Positions 52,957 to 61,930 of a stretch of DNA of 64,000 nt are shown piece after piece. The number at the start of each line of letters is the position of its first letter. The stretch's first letter is position 1. Made by a program: the position numbers and the translations under genes. The stretch is taken from assembly GCF_947497005.1 (NCBI RefSeq), contig NZ_CANMFF010000004.1:124001-188000 (forward strand). The letters are read 5' to 3'. This stretch comes from an uncultured Ruegeria sp. (GTDB taxonomy: Bacteria; Pseudomonadota; Alphaproteobacteria; Rhodobacterales; Rhodobacteraceae). The notes under the pieces were generated by a model. That model was not told the DNA's origin, did no database searches, and saw nothing but the letters and a program-made list of their open reading frames with translations.

Positions 52957-53922
52957 ATGAAAGTTGGATTTATTGGCCTTGGAAATGTCGGCGGAAAACT
53001 CAGTGGCAGTTTGCTGCGCAATGGAGTTGATCTGACAGTACATGATCTGAACGCTGATCTGGTATCAGGTTTTGTCAGCCTCGGTGCCAAGGCGGCCGAG
53101 AATCCTGCGCAGCTGATGCGGGATTGTGATGCAGTTATTACCTGCTTGCCGTCTCCTGCAGCGTCGGACGCAGTTATGCAGGAAATGCTGCCCGAAGTGA
53201 CCGAAGGCAAAATCTGGATGGAAATGTCCACCACGGATGAAGCTGAGGTCAAACGCCTGGGTGCCATGGTGATGGAACGCGGTGGGGCCGCCGTCGATTG
53301 CCCGGTCTCAGGGGGGTGCCACCGCGCGGATACGGGCAACATTTCGATCTTTGCCGGATGTGATCGCGCCACGTTCGAACGTATTCTGCCCTTCCTGACC
53401 ACGATGGGGCGCCGCATCCTGCATACGGGCGAGTTGGGCTCTGCGTCGGTTCTGAAAGTCGTGACCAATTATCTGGCGACCGCCAACCTCGTCACCTGCT
53501 GCGAGGCGCTGGTGACCGCCAAGGCGGCAGGTATGGACCTGAACACCACATATGAGGCGATGAAGATCAGTTCGGGCACGTCTTTTGTGCATGAAACAGA
53601 AAGTCAGGTGATCCTGAACGGGTCGCGCGATATCTCGTTCACTATGGATCTGGTGAAAAAGGACGCAGGCCTGTTCCAGCAGGTGGCTGATCGCCACAAT
53701 GTGCCGCTGGAAATCTCACCGATGCTGGTGCAGATCTTCGAGGACGGTATCGAACGCTTTGGCGAACGTTGCTATTCACCTAACATCATCAAACGCTTGG
53801 AAGAGGCAACAGGGCTGGATATTCGCGCGCCCGGTTTCCCGCCGGAAATGCTGGACGATGAGCCGGAAGAGCCGGGTTACGAGGTGATCCCGCAGGGCAA
53901 GCAGCATAAAGCGGCTGAATAA
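52957..53922 (+). CDS. 3-hydroxyisobutyrate dehydrogenase-like NAD(P)-dependent oxidoreductase
   Basis: Beta-hydroxyacid dehydrogenase of 321 residues. The Rossmann motif GFIGLGNVGGKLSGSLLRNG is at residues 4-23, the substrate loop DCPVSGGCHRADTGNISIFA near residue 111 (family DAPVSGG), and the catalytic lysine region GSASVLKVVTNYL near residue 163. AAGGGA precedes the chosen ATG at 52957; the longer frame overlaps the divergent LysR gene. It is followed after 17 bases by a PanB-like gene. The pair suggests chemistry on a 2-oxo or 3-hydroxy acid with a hydroxymethyl branch, such as ketopantoate-like compounds, but this is inference. Confidence 0.9.
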   Translation: MKVGFIGLGNVGGKLSGSLLRNGVDLTVHDLNADLVSGFVSLGAKAAENPAQLMRDCDAVITCLPSPAASDAVMQEMLPEVTEGKIWMEMSTTDEAEVKRLGAMVMERGGAAVDCPVSGGCHRADTGNISIFAGCDRATFERILPFLTTMGRRILHTGELGSASVLKVVTNYLATANLVTCCEALVTAKAAGMDLNTTYEAMKISSGTSFVHETESQVILNGSRDISFTMDLVKKDAGLFQQVADRHNVPLEISPMLVQIFEDGIERFGERCYSPNIIKRLEEATGLDIRAPGFPPEMLDDEPEEPGYEVIPQGKQHKAAE

Positions 53923-53939
53923 GTCAAAAGGCGGCTGTC

Positions 53940-54776
53940 ATGAAACGGATCTATACCTATGGCGGGTATCCCGCGACGCGCAACCTGACGGTTGCAGATA
54001 TCAAAGCGGGCAAAGGCAAGCGCAAATTTGTCCAGACTACCGCCGTGAACCGGATCGAGGCAGCCGCCGCCGAAGCAACCGGGATCGACCATCTGTCGAT
54101 TGTCGATCATGATCTTGTTGAAGTGCGTGCGGGTGCACCCAACACCTTTACCACTGCAGCGTTGATGGCCAGCGACTATGAAACCCAAAAGGATATCCTG
54201 CGCGCAGGTATTCGCGCTGCGGCTGCAGGGGCCGATGCAGTCTATACTCTGCGCAGTTTCAAGGCAGTTGAACTGTTGGCTGATGAAGGGCTGGCCGTGC
54301 AGGGCCATCTGGGACTGGTGCCGCGTCTGTCCACCCAGATTGGGGGGCTACGCGCCTATGGCCGCACAGCGGATGAGGCGATGCAGCTGGCCGACGATCT
54401 GCGTCGTCTGGAGGAAGCCGGTGCCTATGCCGTCGAACTGGAATGCGTCGCGGATGAGGCGATTGCCGAGATCAGTCCGCGCACCGGGTTGATCACTCAT
54501 TCCATCGGATCGGGCGGGGCTGCGGACGTCATCTTCCTGTTTCAGGATGATGCCTGCGGCGACACTGTTGATCCGCCGCGCCATGCCAAGGCTTTTGCCG
54601 ACATGGCCAGCGCCCGTGTCCAGTTGGAGGCTGAACGTATGAAAGGACTGACTGCATATCGCGCCGCTGTGCTAAATGGCAGTTATCCCTATGCCGCCAC
54701 CAGCATCTCCATGAAGCCGGGTGAGCAGGACAAGCTGCGCGAGGCGTTGGATAAGCGCCGCCCGTTCCACGAATAG
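53940..54776 (+). CDS. Ketopantoate hydroxymethyltransferase (PanB)-like protein with altered active site
   Basis: TIM-barrel protein of 278 residues related to PanB. Shared features are GIDHLSIVDHDLVEV near residue 48 (first metal aspartate), SDYE near residue 79 (second), GHLGLVPR at residues 122-129 and VELECVADEA near residue 166 with the proposed catalytic glutamate. The strand that holds the Lys and Glu of PanB (KIEGG) reads YTLRSF at residues 102-107, so both residues are lost, and that loop is about four residues shorter. It is probably a related lyase or transferase and not the pantothenate enzyme. It sits in an operon with the preceding dehydrogenase. Confidence 0.72.
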   Translation: MKRIYTYGGYPATRNLTVADIKAGKGKRKFVQTTAVNRIEAAAAEATGIDHLSIVDHDLVEVRAGAPNTFTTAALMASDYETQKDILRAGIRAAAAGADAVYTLRSFKAVELLADEGLAVQGHLGLVPRLSTQIGGLRAYGRTADEAMQLADDLRRLEEAGAYAVELECVADEAIAEISPRTGLITHSIGSGGAADVIFLFQDDACGDTVDPPRHAKAFADMASARVQLEAERMKGLTAYRAAVLNGSYPYAATSISMKPGEQDKLREALDKRRPFHE

Positions 54777-54817
54777 GTCAATTCATGTATTGTCGGCTGT
54801 CACGCAAGTATCCCTAT

Positions 54818-54833
54818 GAGCCGCCTCCGGCTC
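54818..54833 (+). promoter_or_regulatory. Intercistronic hairpin before the hydroxylase gene
   Basis: GAGCCG-CCTC-CGGCTC forms a 6-bp GC stem with a four-base loop and no U-tract, in the 98-base gap between the PanB-like and hydroxylase genes. It could reduce read-through or stabilise the upstream mRNA. A weaker stem CTGAAA/TTTCAG lies just after it (54838-54861). Confidence 0.45.
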
Positions 54834-54874
54834 GCTCCTGAAACAGGTAACTCCATTTCAGGAAAGGAAAATCC

Positions 54875-55906
54875 GTGACGATTGCAGAAACAATCCCTCA
54901 GGACACCACTAAGACCCGCCCCGAACCCGAGCCGATGAGCCACGAATGGCACTGGCATCCGGAGTTGCCGGTGAAATATGCCCCATACTGGAACTGGCCA
55001 CCGAACTTCAGCGTGTTTGGGAAATGGGTCTGGCAGAACTGGCTGCAATTCTCGGACCGCTCGATCTTTCTGGTGTTGGCCTTTCTGGTTGCCTTCTGGA
55101 TGCAACCTGTCGTGGCCGAGCAGGCCACGTTTGCCCTTGGCTGGATGTCATGGGTATTCATCCGCACCTGGGTGTTGCTGCTGATCGTGGCCGGTGGCCT
55201 TCATTTGTGGTTCTACGGGGTCGATGGGCAGGGCAAGCTGTTGAAATACGACCCGCGGCCTTATATGAAGCGCAAGAATGCGCTGTTTAAGTTCGGCTAT
55301 CAGACCTGGGATAACATTTATTACTCCATGGTCTTTGGCGCGACGTTCCTGTCGCTGTTGGAGTGTTTTCTGCGTTGGATGTACGCCAACGACTACATCG
55401 GCACGCTAAGCTTTGCGGCGCATCCGATCTGGTTTGTCGCGCTGTTCCCGATCTTGGCATTGTGGCAGAGCTTTCATTTCTACGTCGTGCATCTATTCCT
55501 GCATCAGCCCTTTATCTACAAACACGTACATGCGGTTCACCATCGCAACGTGAACACCGGCCCGTGGTCGGGCATGTCGATGCATCCGGTGGAATCCTTT
55601 GGTTACCTGAGCGCGATCCTGATCGTTCTGATCCTGCCCAGCAACCCGGTCCACATGTTGTTTCTGGGTTACTGGCTGATGCTGGGCGCGGCCTCATCTC
55701 ATTCCGGATATGAAGCGATCTGGGCAAAAGACCGTCAGGCCCTGCTGCTAGGTGCCTTTTTCCATCAGTTGCATCACCGTTATTATGAATGCAATTACGG
55801 CAATGCGGAAATGCCCTGGGACAAGTGGTTCGGCACCTATCACGACGGCTCGGAAGAGGCCACCAAGCGAACCCGCAACCGCAAACGTGAGATGCACGCC
55901 AAATAG
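54875..55906 (+). CDS. Sterol desaturase/fatty acid hydroxylase family membrane protein
   Basis: Membrane di-iron hydroxylase of 343 residues. The histidine motifs are complete: HFYVVHLFLH near residue 195, HAVHH near residue 212, HSGYEAIW near residue 285 and HQLHHRYYECNYG near residue 303. At least four hydrophobic segments (for example IFLVLAFLVAFWMQPVV near residue 65 and TWVLLLIVAGGLHLWFYGV near residue 98) frame them. It starts with GTG after AGGAAAGG. Members hydroxylate or desaturate lipids or similar hydrophobic substrates. Its relation to the two genes upstream is uncertain, as a hairpin-rich gap separates them. Confidence 0.85.
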   Translation: MTIAETIPQDTTKTRPEPEPMSHEWHWHPELPVKYAPYWNWPPNFSVFGKWVWQNWLQFSDRSIFLVLAFLVAFWMQPVVAEQATFALGWMSWVFIRTWVLLLIVAGGLHLWFYGVDGQGKLLKYDPRPYMKRKNALFKFGYQTWDNIYYSMVFGATFLSLLECFLRWMYANDYIGTLSFAAHPIWFVALFPILALWQSFHFYVVHLFLHQPFIYKHVHAVHHRNVNTGPWSGMSMHPVESFGYLSAILIVLILPSNPVHMLFLGYWLMLGAASSHSGYEAIWAKDRQALLLGAFFHQLHHRYYECNYGNAEMPWDKWFGTYHDGSEEATKRTRNRKREMHAK

Positions 55907-56022
55907 AGCGGTATGCAACACGTAAGGTGCGCCAAAGGTCTGCAGAATGCTCAGTTCTGGTGGCTCAAGTCACGTCGCTATGCCCGCGAGAAAGTCGCTG
56001 GCATAGTCGCTTTTTCAGATGT

Positions 56023-57159
56023 TCATCTCAACCCGAGTTTGCTGAGTAGCCGATCTCGTTTCATCAACCACCATCCGGCCTCGATGGGCCAAAACTCGTG
56101 ATTTGACCCCATCTCCAGATGCTGTGCAGCGCGTAGCGGCCAGTTCGGATCATCCAACAATTCTCGTGCCAATGCGACCATATCCGCCTTGCCCGAGGCC
56201 AGCAGATTTTCGCAAAACGCAGCATCCCAGAGGAACCCGACGGCCATTGTGGCAATTTCTGCGTCACGACGAATCTCGGCGGCGAACTCGGTCTGAAAAC
56301 CTTCTGAAATCTTCATCCGGCGAGGGCGATCCTTGCCACCAACCCCACCGGATGAGCAATCAATCAGGTCGACGCCTTCCGCCCTGAGCATCCGGGCGAT
56401 CTCGACGGTGTCCTGGATTTCCAATCCTCCGTCAATCCAATCGGTCGCAGACAGACGAAAGGAAAGCGGATAGCGCTCGGGCCAGTGAGCACGGATGGAC
56501 CTGGCCACCTCGACGGCGAACCTTGCGCGGCTTTCAGATGAACCGCCCCATTGATCTGTTCGAACATTCGACAGAGGTGAGAGAAACTGATGAACTAAAA
56601 AACCATGAGCGGCATACACTTCGATGATCTTGAAGCCTGCCTCTGCAGCGCGCTGGGCAGCAGAGCCAAATGCTTGGATAACTCGATTAATGTCCGCTTC
56701 CGACATCTCGGCAGGCGTGGGCCAACCGGCGGCATACGGAAGGGCTGACGGTCCGAAAACGGGCCACGGCGCCTCATCGCGCTCGGTCTCATCTTCCGCG
56801 TCAACAGGAGTTTCCCCGTGCCATGGTCTACGTTCAGACGCCTTTCGGCCCGCGTGGCTCAGTTGGATTCCGGGCACTGCGCCTTCCTGTTCCAGAAAGG
56901 CAGCGATCGGTCTCAATCGGTCAGCTTGGGCATCGTTCCACAAGCCCAGATCCCCATGCGTGCGGCGTCCACTCCTTTCAACGGCTGTCGCCTCGGCATA
57001 AACCAACGCGGCACCGCCCATAGCGAACCGCCCAAGATGAACCATATGCCAATCGTTCGCAAAACCACCCTTGGCCCGATACTGACTCATCGGAGAGACC
57101 GCGATGCGGTTCTTGAATGTCACCCCTCTTAGAGTGAGACGCGAAAACATGGTGGTCAT
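56023..57159 (-). CDS. NADH:flavin oxidoreductase, Old Yellow Enzyme family (YqjM-like)
   Basis: FMN-dependent ene-reductase of 378 residues. The N-terminal NRIAVSPMSQYRAKGGFAND is the YqjM-class loop, with Ser where the class normally has the flavin-contacting Cys (PMCQY). The substrate motif is VYAAHGFLVHQFLSPLSNVR near residue 180 (His-X-X-Asn is changed to a His-rich variant) and the FMN phosphate region is ALARELLDDPNWPLRAAQHL near residue 338. The gene stands alone between convergent neighbours. It probably reduces an activated C=C bond, but no partner pathway is indicated. Confidence 0.88.
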   Translation of the reverse strand: MTTMFSRLTLRGVTFKNRIAVSPMSQYRAKGGFANDWHMVHLGRFAMGGAALVYAEATAVERSGRRTHGDLGLWNDAQADRLRPIAAFLEQEGAVPGIQLSHAGRKASERRPWHGETPVDAEDETERDEAPWPVFGPSALPYAAGWPTPAEMSEADINRVIQAFGSAAQRAAEAGFKIIEVYAAHGFLVHQFLSPLSNVRTDQWGGSSESRARFAVEVARSIRAHWPERYPLSFRLSATDWIDGGLEIQDTVEIARMLRAEGVDLIDCSSGGVGGKDRPRRMKISEGFQTEFAAEIRRDAEIATMAVGFLWDAAFCENLLASGKADMVALARELLDDPNWPLRAAQHLEMGSNHEFWPIEAGWWLMKRDRLLSKLGLR

Positions 57160-57376
57160 AGAAATCAGAATCCTGCATTGCGCGTTCAGCAAGGCCTAGC
57201 AAGACCACGCTCTTCGGTGAAGTGGAATGCGAAAGCATCACACCTGGGAGAAGCTGAAGTCGGCTTAAAATGCCTGCGATTTAGCCATTGTCACGAAAAT
57301 GTGTCTGTTTTCCCGACCAAAGCATGCTTCAGGTGTGTTTCGTTATCGCGGACTCCGTCGAACTCGAAGCTTTCCA

Positions 57377-57829
57377 TCAGGGCGGAAAAACTGCTGTCTT
57401 CTTTACCGTGCCATAGACAAAGCTGGTATCGATCGAGGCTATCCCACCGATCGGATGAATTCGGTGACGAATGAATTCCTCGTATGCCTCGAGATCCGAT
57501 ACCAATACCCGCAACTGGTAGTCCATCGCCCCGGTCAGAACGTGGCATTCAAGGACTTCGTCGATCATCCGAACGCGCTTTTCAAAGTTCTGCACGTCCG
57601 TTTCATTATGCCGCTCCAACCGGATACGCACGAACACCGTAATGGCTATCCCATATGCGGCTGCGTCTACGTTAGCGCTGTAACCCTTTATGATTCCGCT
57701 GGCTTCGAGGTTCTTGACCCGGCGCAAACACGGTGACGGAGACAGATTCACCTCATCGGCGAGGTCCTGGTTCGTCATGCGCCCGTCCCGCTGCAGCGCA
57801 CGGATAATTTTCCTGTCCTTAGCGTCCAT
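57377..57829 (-). CDS. Lrp/AsnC family regulator
   Basis: Leucine-responsive-type regulator of 150 residues. The winged helix (DRKIIRALQRDGRMTNQDLA, DEVNLSPSPCLRRVKNLEAS) is at residues 4-45 and the RAM ligand-binding domain follows (VRMIDEVLECHVLTGAMDYQ near residue 84). ATG 57829 is preceded by AGGGGG. It is divergent from methionine gamma-lyase over 115 bases, and a 7-7 inverted repeat lies between them. It most likely senses methionine or a related amino acid and controls megL and the E1 gene. Confidence 0.93.
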   Translation of the reverse strand: MDAKDRKIIRALQRDGRMTNQDLADEVNLSPSPCLRRVKNLEASGIIKGYSANVDAAAYGIAITVFVRIRLERHNETDVQNFEKRVRMIDEVLECHVLTGAMDYQLRVLVSDLEAYEEFIRHRIHPIGGIASIDTSFVYGTVKKTAVFPP

Positions 57830-57841
57830 TGCGCCCCCTGA

Positions 57842-57860
57842 ATTGGCATAAACTGCCAAT
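57842..57860. promoter_or_regulatory. Probable Lrp/AsnC operator
   Basis: ATTGGCA and TGCCAAT form a perfect 7-bp inverted repeat with a five-base spacer (19 bases overall), starting 13 bases before the Lrp start codon and 85 bases before the megL start. Length and symmetry match Lrp-type sites. Confidence 0.55.
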
Positions 57861-57944
57861 ATTATCACTACATTTGATATATTTCGCAACCTATAGCTCA
57901 AGATTTAGGTGCAAACTGGCTTCAACTTGAATCAGGAGCTTGTA

Positions 57945-59144
57945 ATGACTCGTTCAACCGGATTTGCCACGCGCGCCATTCACCATGCTTATGACCCTCT
58001 GGAAAATGACGGCGCTCTGACTCCTCCGCTACATTTGACGTCCACGTTTTCCTTTGAGACGGCCGAAGCGGGCGGCGAGATGTTCGCAGGTGCGCGCGCG
58101 GGTCATATTTACAGTCGCATTTCAAACCCCACATGCGACCTGCTGGAACAGCGTATTGCCGTGCTTGAAGGTGCCGAAGCTGGACTGGCCCTTTCCAGCG
58201 GAATGGGTGCGATTACCTCTGTACTATGGACCCTTCTATCGCCGGGTGACGAAGTTATCGTCGACAAAACGCTCTATGGCTGCACCTTCGCCTTCATGCG
58301 TCACGGTCTGGCAAAATGGGGCGTCACGATTACCCATGTCGATATGACAGACCCTGAGAACCTGAAAGCAGCAATTTCCGAGAATACCCGCGTTGTCTAT
58401 TTCGAAACTCCGGCCAACCCGAACATGCGCTTGGTGGACATCTCCGCCAACGCGGACATCGCACATAAGGTTGGCGCACAGGTCGTCGTCGACAACACCT
58501 ATGCCAGCCCGTATCTGACTCGCCCAATCGAGCATGGGGCGGATATCGTCCTGCATTCTGCTACCAAATACCTTGGCGGGCATGGCGATGTGGTTGCCGG
58601 TCTGGTTGTCGGAACCGCCGAGCAGATTGCCGAAATCCGTCTTGTCGGGATGAAGGACATGACCGGCGCGGTGATGGCACCTTTCAACGCGATGCTGATC
58701 CTGCGGGGACTGAAAACGCTAAACCTGCGTCTGGATCGCCACTGTGCGTCCGCCAAGGTCGTGGCCGACTTCCTCGAAGCGCACCCCGCCGTCGGTGAGG
58801 TTTATTTCCCCGGACTTGAGAGTTTCGCACAGCGTGATGTCGCGCAGCGGCAGATGTCCCAACCTGGTGCCATGATTGCGTTTGAAATCAAGTCCGGCCT
58901 GACCGGTGGGATCGCTTTCATGAATCACCTGAACATGATTCAACGCGCAGTGTCCTTGGGTGATGCCGAAACACTGATCCAGCATCCGGCTTCCATGACC
59001 CATTCGACATATACTTCGGAAGAGCGGGCCGAGCATGGGATCAGCGATGGCCTGATCCGCCTGTCGGTCGGGTTGGAAGATGTCGAAGATATCCTTGCAG
59101 ACCTCGAGCAAGCTCTGCCCTATCCCGCTCGTAGCGCCGCCTGA
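57945..59144 (+). CDS. megL: Methionine gamma-lyase
   Basis: PLP enzyme of 399 residues in the Cys/Met metabolism family; it splits L-methionine into methanethiol, 2-oxobutyrate and ammonia. The N-terminus GFATRAIHHAYDPLENDGAL and THLTSTFSFE-like loop, LSSGMGAITSVLWTLLSPGD near residue 85, TLYGCTFAFMRHGLAKWG near residue 112, and the PLP lysine in HSATKYLGGHGDVVAGLVVG near residue 210 are visible. The Cys in YGCTF matches the cysteine that distinguishes gamma-lyases of methionine from cystathionine enzymes. CAGGAG lies before ATG 57945. The next gene, an E1 enzyme, can use the 2-oxobutyrate. In roseobacters methanethiol production is important in sulfur cycling. Confidence 0.9.
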   Translation: MTRSTGFATRAIHHAYDPLENDGALTPPLHLTSTFSFETAEAGGEMFAGARAGHIYSRISNPTCDLLEQRIAVLEGAEAGLALSSGMGAITSVLWTLLSPGDEVIVDKTLYGCTFAFMRHGLAKWGVTITHVDMTDPENLKAAISENTRVVYFETPANPNMRLVDISANADIAHKVGAQVVVDNTYASPYLTRPIEHGADIVLHSATKYLGGHGDVVAGLVVGTAEQIAEIRLVGMKDMTGAVMAPFNAMLILRGLKTLNLRLDRHCASAKVVADFLEAHPAVGEVYFPGLESFAQRDVAQRQMSQPGAMIAFEIKSGLTGGIAFMNHLNMIQRAVSLGDAETLIQHPASMTHSTYTSEERAEHGISDGLIRLSVGLEDVEDILADLEQALPYPARSAA

Positions 59145-59158
59145 ACCCGGAGACCACC

Positions 59159-61540
59159 ATGCCCATTGATCCCATCCAGCTGAAGATCGTTGAACAGCGT
59201 CTGCTGTGGTTGTCGCATTGGATGATCCATCATGCCAACCATATCCGGCCAAAGGTGGATGGGATCAAGATCGGCGGCCACCAGGCGTCGTCTGCGTCAA
59301 TGGTTTCGATCATGACCGCTCTCTATTTTTCAGCCCTGCGCCCCGAAGACAGGGTTGCGGTCAAACCCCATGCCTCGCCAGTTTTTCATGCGATGCAATA
59401 TCTGATGGGCAATCAGACACGCGAAAAGATGAAGAACTTCCGCGGATTTGGCGGCGTGCAAAGCTATCCCAGCCGGACCAAGGATATCGACGATGTTGAT
59501 TTCTCGACCGGTTCGGTGGGGCTGGGTGTGGCAATTACCTCGTTTGCCTCGATCATTCAGGATTACATCAAAGCCAAAGGCTGGGGGTCGGACGCACCCA
59601 TGGGCCGGATGGTGGCGCTTGTAGGCGATGCCGAACTGGACGAAGGCAACGTATACGAGGCCTTGCAGGAAGGCTGGAAGAACGATCTTCGCAATACGTG
59701 GTGGATCATCGACTACAACCGCCAGTCACTGGACGGGATCGTACGAGAGGGGTTGTTCGAGCGGATCGAGAAGATCTTCGATGCCTTCGGCTGGGACGTC
59801 CTGCGCGTGAAGCACGGCGTCCAGCAGCGCGCCGCCTTTGAAGAGCCAGGCGGCGATCGCCTGCGCGATTGGATCGATGCGTGCCCCAACCAGGACTACT
59901 CGGCCCTGACGTTCATGGGAGGCGCAGTCTGGCGCCAGCGCCTCATGGATGATCTGGGCGATCAGGGGGATGTCACCGCTCTGATCGAACGGCGCTCGAA
60001 TGCCGAGCTGGCTGCCTTGATGGAAAACCTTGGCGGCAACTGCGTCGAAACCATGGCCGAGACTTTCGCCGCCATAGATCATGATCGCCCCACATGTTTT
60101 CTGGCCTACACAGTTAAGGGGTGGGGTACGCCCATAGCGGGCCATAAGGACAATCACGGCGGGCTGATGAATAACAGCCAATTCGCAGAATGGCAGTCGC
60201 ATATGGGGGTGGCAGAAGGCGAGGAATGGGAATTGTTTGCGACAGTGCAAGACCCAGACGCGTTCAAGGATTTTTTGGCGGGCACGCCTTTCTTTGCCAA
60301 GGGTCCACGCCGCTATTTTGATGACAAGCTGAATGTTCCGACTATCGCGATCGAAACCAGCCGCGAAATCTCGACCCAGATGGCGCTTGGCAAGATCCTT
60401 GACAATCTGTCAAAAGGCGAAAGCCAATTGGCCGAACGCATCGTGACGACCTCGCCAGACGTGACAGGCACGACAAGCCTTGGTGCTTGGGTGAACAGGC
60501 GCAAGTTGTTCGCCCGATCTGAACAAGCCGACGTCTTCATTGAACACCGCATTCCATCGACTGCGAAATGGGAGTTCACGCCGGAAGGACAGCATATCGA
60601 GCTTGGCATCGCCGAGATGAACCTGATGTTGTTGTTGGGCGCTGCGGGTTTGTCGCACTCCTTGTTCGGCAAGCGATTGATCCCGATTGGCACCGTGTAT
60701 GACCCCTTTGTCAGTCGCGGTCTCGATGCGCTGAACTACGCCTGCTATCAGGATGCTCGTTTCATGTTGGTTGGCACTCCGTCAGGCGTCACACTGGCAC
60801 CTGAAGGTGGGGCGCATCAATCTGTTGGCACACCGCTGATCGGGATGAGCCAGGACGGGCTGGCCGCTTTCGAGCCCGCCTTTGCTGACGAACTGGCAGT
60901 GATCATGGAGTGGGCCTTTGACTACCTGCAGCGCGTTGGCGAAGGACAGCCCGACGAGCGCACATGGCTGCGCGATGAAACTGGAGGGTCTGTCTACCTG
61001 CGCCTGACCACCAACCCGATTGAACAGCCCGGCAAACGCGTGGACGACGAGTTCCGCCAAGGTGCCATTGATGGGGCCTATTGGTTACGAAAACCCGGGC
61101 CCAATTGCGAAGTTGTAGTCGCCTATCAAGGAGCAGTTGCGCCGGAGGCAATCAAGGCTGCCGGTATGATTGGTGAAGGCCGTCGTGACATAGGTGTTTT
61201 GGCCGTGACTTCGGCCGATCGGCTAAATGCCGGGTGGACAGCCGCGCAACGAGCGCGTTCGCGTGGTAATCAGGCAGCACGGTCGCACATTGAAACTCTG
61301 ATGTCCGGTCTTCCATCACACTGCAAGTTGGTCACCGTTATCGATGGCCATCCGGCGACACTTTCCTGGCTGGGGGCCGTACTTGGACATCAGACCATTC
61401 CGATGGGGGTCGAGCATTTTGGTCAGACCGGAACGATCAGTGACCTTTATTGCCACCACCGCATTGATTCAGAGGCCATCCTGGAAAAAGTGAATGGGCT
61501 GACCCAAGGCAGGACCCTTCTTGGTGTAAAAGCGGATTGA
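59159..61540 (+). CDS. AceE-like homodimeric 2-oxoacid dehydrogenase E1 (probable 2-oxobutyrate dehydrogenase)
   Basis: Thiamine diphosphate enzyme of 793 residues of the transketolase/AceE type, roughly 95 residues shorter than typical AceE. ThDP motif GDAELDEGNVYEALQEGWKN with closing IDYNRQSLDG lies near residue 160-195; FRGFGGVQSYPSRTKDID near residue 97 and the pyrimidine-domain glutamate in HIELGIAEMNLMLLLGAAGL near residue 480 are typical. It follows megL by 14 bases. The genes together would take methionine through 2-oxobutyrate to propionyl-CoA. The lipoyl E2 and E3 subunits are not encoded here. Confidence 0.88.
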   Translation: MPIDPIQLKIVEQRLLWLSHWMIHHANHIRPKVDGIKIGGHQASSASMVSIMTALYFSALRPEDRVAVKPHASPVFHAMQYLMGNQTREKMKNFRGFGGVQSYPSRTKDIDDVDFSTGSVGLGVAITSFASIIQDYIKAKGWGSDAPMGRMVALVGDAELDEGNVYEALQEGWKNDLRNTWWIIDYNRQSLDGIVREGLFERIEKIFDAFGWDVLRVKHGVQQRAAFEEPGGDRLRDWIDACPNQDYSALTFMGGAVWRQRLMDDLGDQGDVTALIERRSNAELAALMENLGGNCVETMAETFAAIDHDRPTCFLAYTVKGWGTPIAGHKDNHGGLMNNSQFAEWQSHMGVAEGEEWELFATVQDPDAFKDFLAGTPFFAKGPRRYFDDKLNVPTIAIETSREISTQMALGKILDNLSKGESQLAERIVTTSPDVTGTTSLGAWVNRRKLFARSEQADVFIEHRIPSTAKWEFTPEGQHIELGIAEMNLMLLLGAAGLSHSLFGKRLIPIGTVYDPFVSRGLDALNYACYQDARFMLVGTPSGVTLAPEGGAHQSVGTPLIGMSQDGLAAFEPAFADELAVIMEWAFDYLQRVGEGQPDERTWLRDETGGSVYLRLTTNPIEQPGKRVDDEFRQGAIDGAYWLRKPGPNCEVVVAYQGAVAPEAIKAAGMIGEGRRDIGVLAVTSADRLNAGWTAAQRARSRGNQAARSHIETLMSGLPSHCKLVTVIDGHPATLSWLGAVLGHQTIPMGVEHFGQTGTISDLYCHHRIDSEAILEKVNGLTQGRTLLGVKAD

Positions 61541-61930
61541 GTTTGAGGTTGCAAAGTTAAGAATGAACCTGGCTCAGGACCTTTTCGATCTGCGACGCAT
61601 CGGCGAGGGCCGCGCCACCGAAGGGATTGACCAGAAAGTGCACGCCCGATGTTGAGAAATCGACGTCTATTCTCGGGTATCTACGTCAAATATGTCGAAC
61701 TCAAGGACCGTGTGGAGATAGGATTGAACCTGTCTGGTCTGATCGGTTGGAGCAGGCTTCTGTCCTGCCGGAGTGTTCCTATAGTGGGAAACTTTTCAGC
61801 GACAGTGTCGGTATTCCTGTCTATACATTGGGAATGACACCCGGTATGGGGCTGTCTTTACCTTTGGATGATGTGCTGATTGCAATACCGCACTGCCCAT
61901 ATCACCTGGCCGATACAAAGAACCACCACC
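61541..61930. other. Intergenic region with a minus-strand gene remnant
   Basis: No complete gene is present. On the minus strand a frame of about 45 codons without a start reads VDFSTSGVHFLVNPFGGAAL then ADASQIEKVLSQVHS and stops at 61557-61559; it looks like a genuine C-terminus of an unidentified protein, truncated on its 5' side. The remainder up to the helicase start shows nothing recognisable, apart from the expected helicase promoter. Confidence 0.4.
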
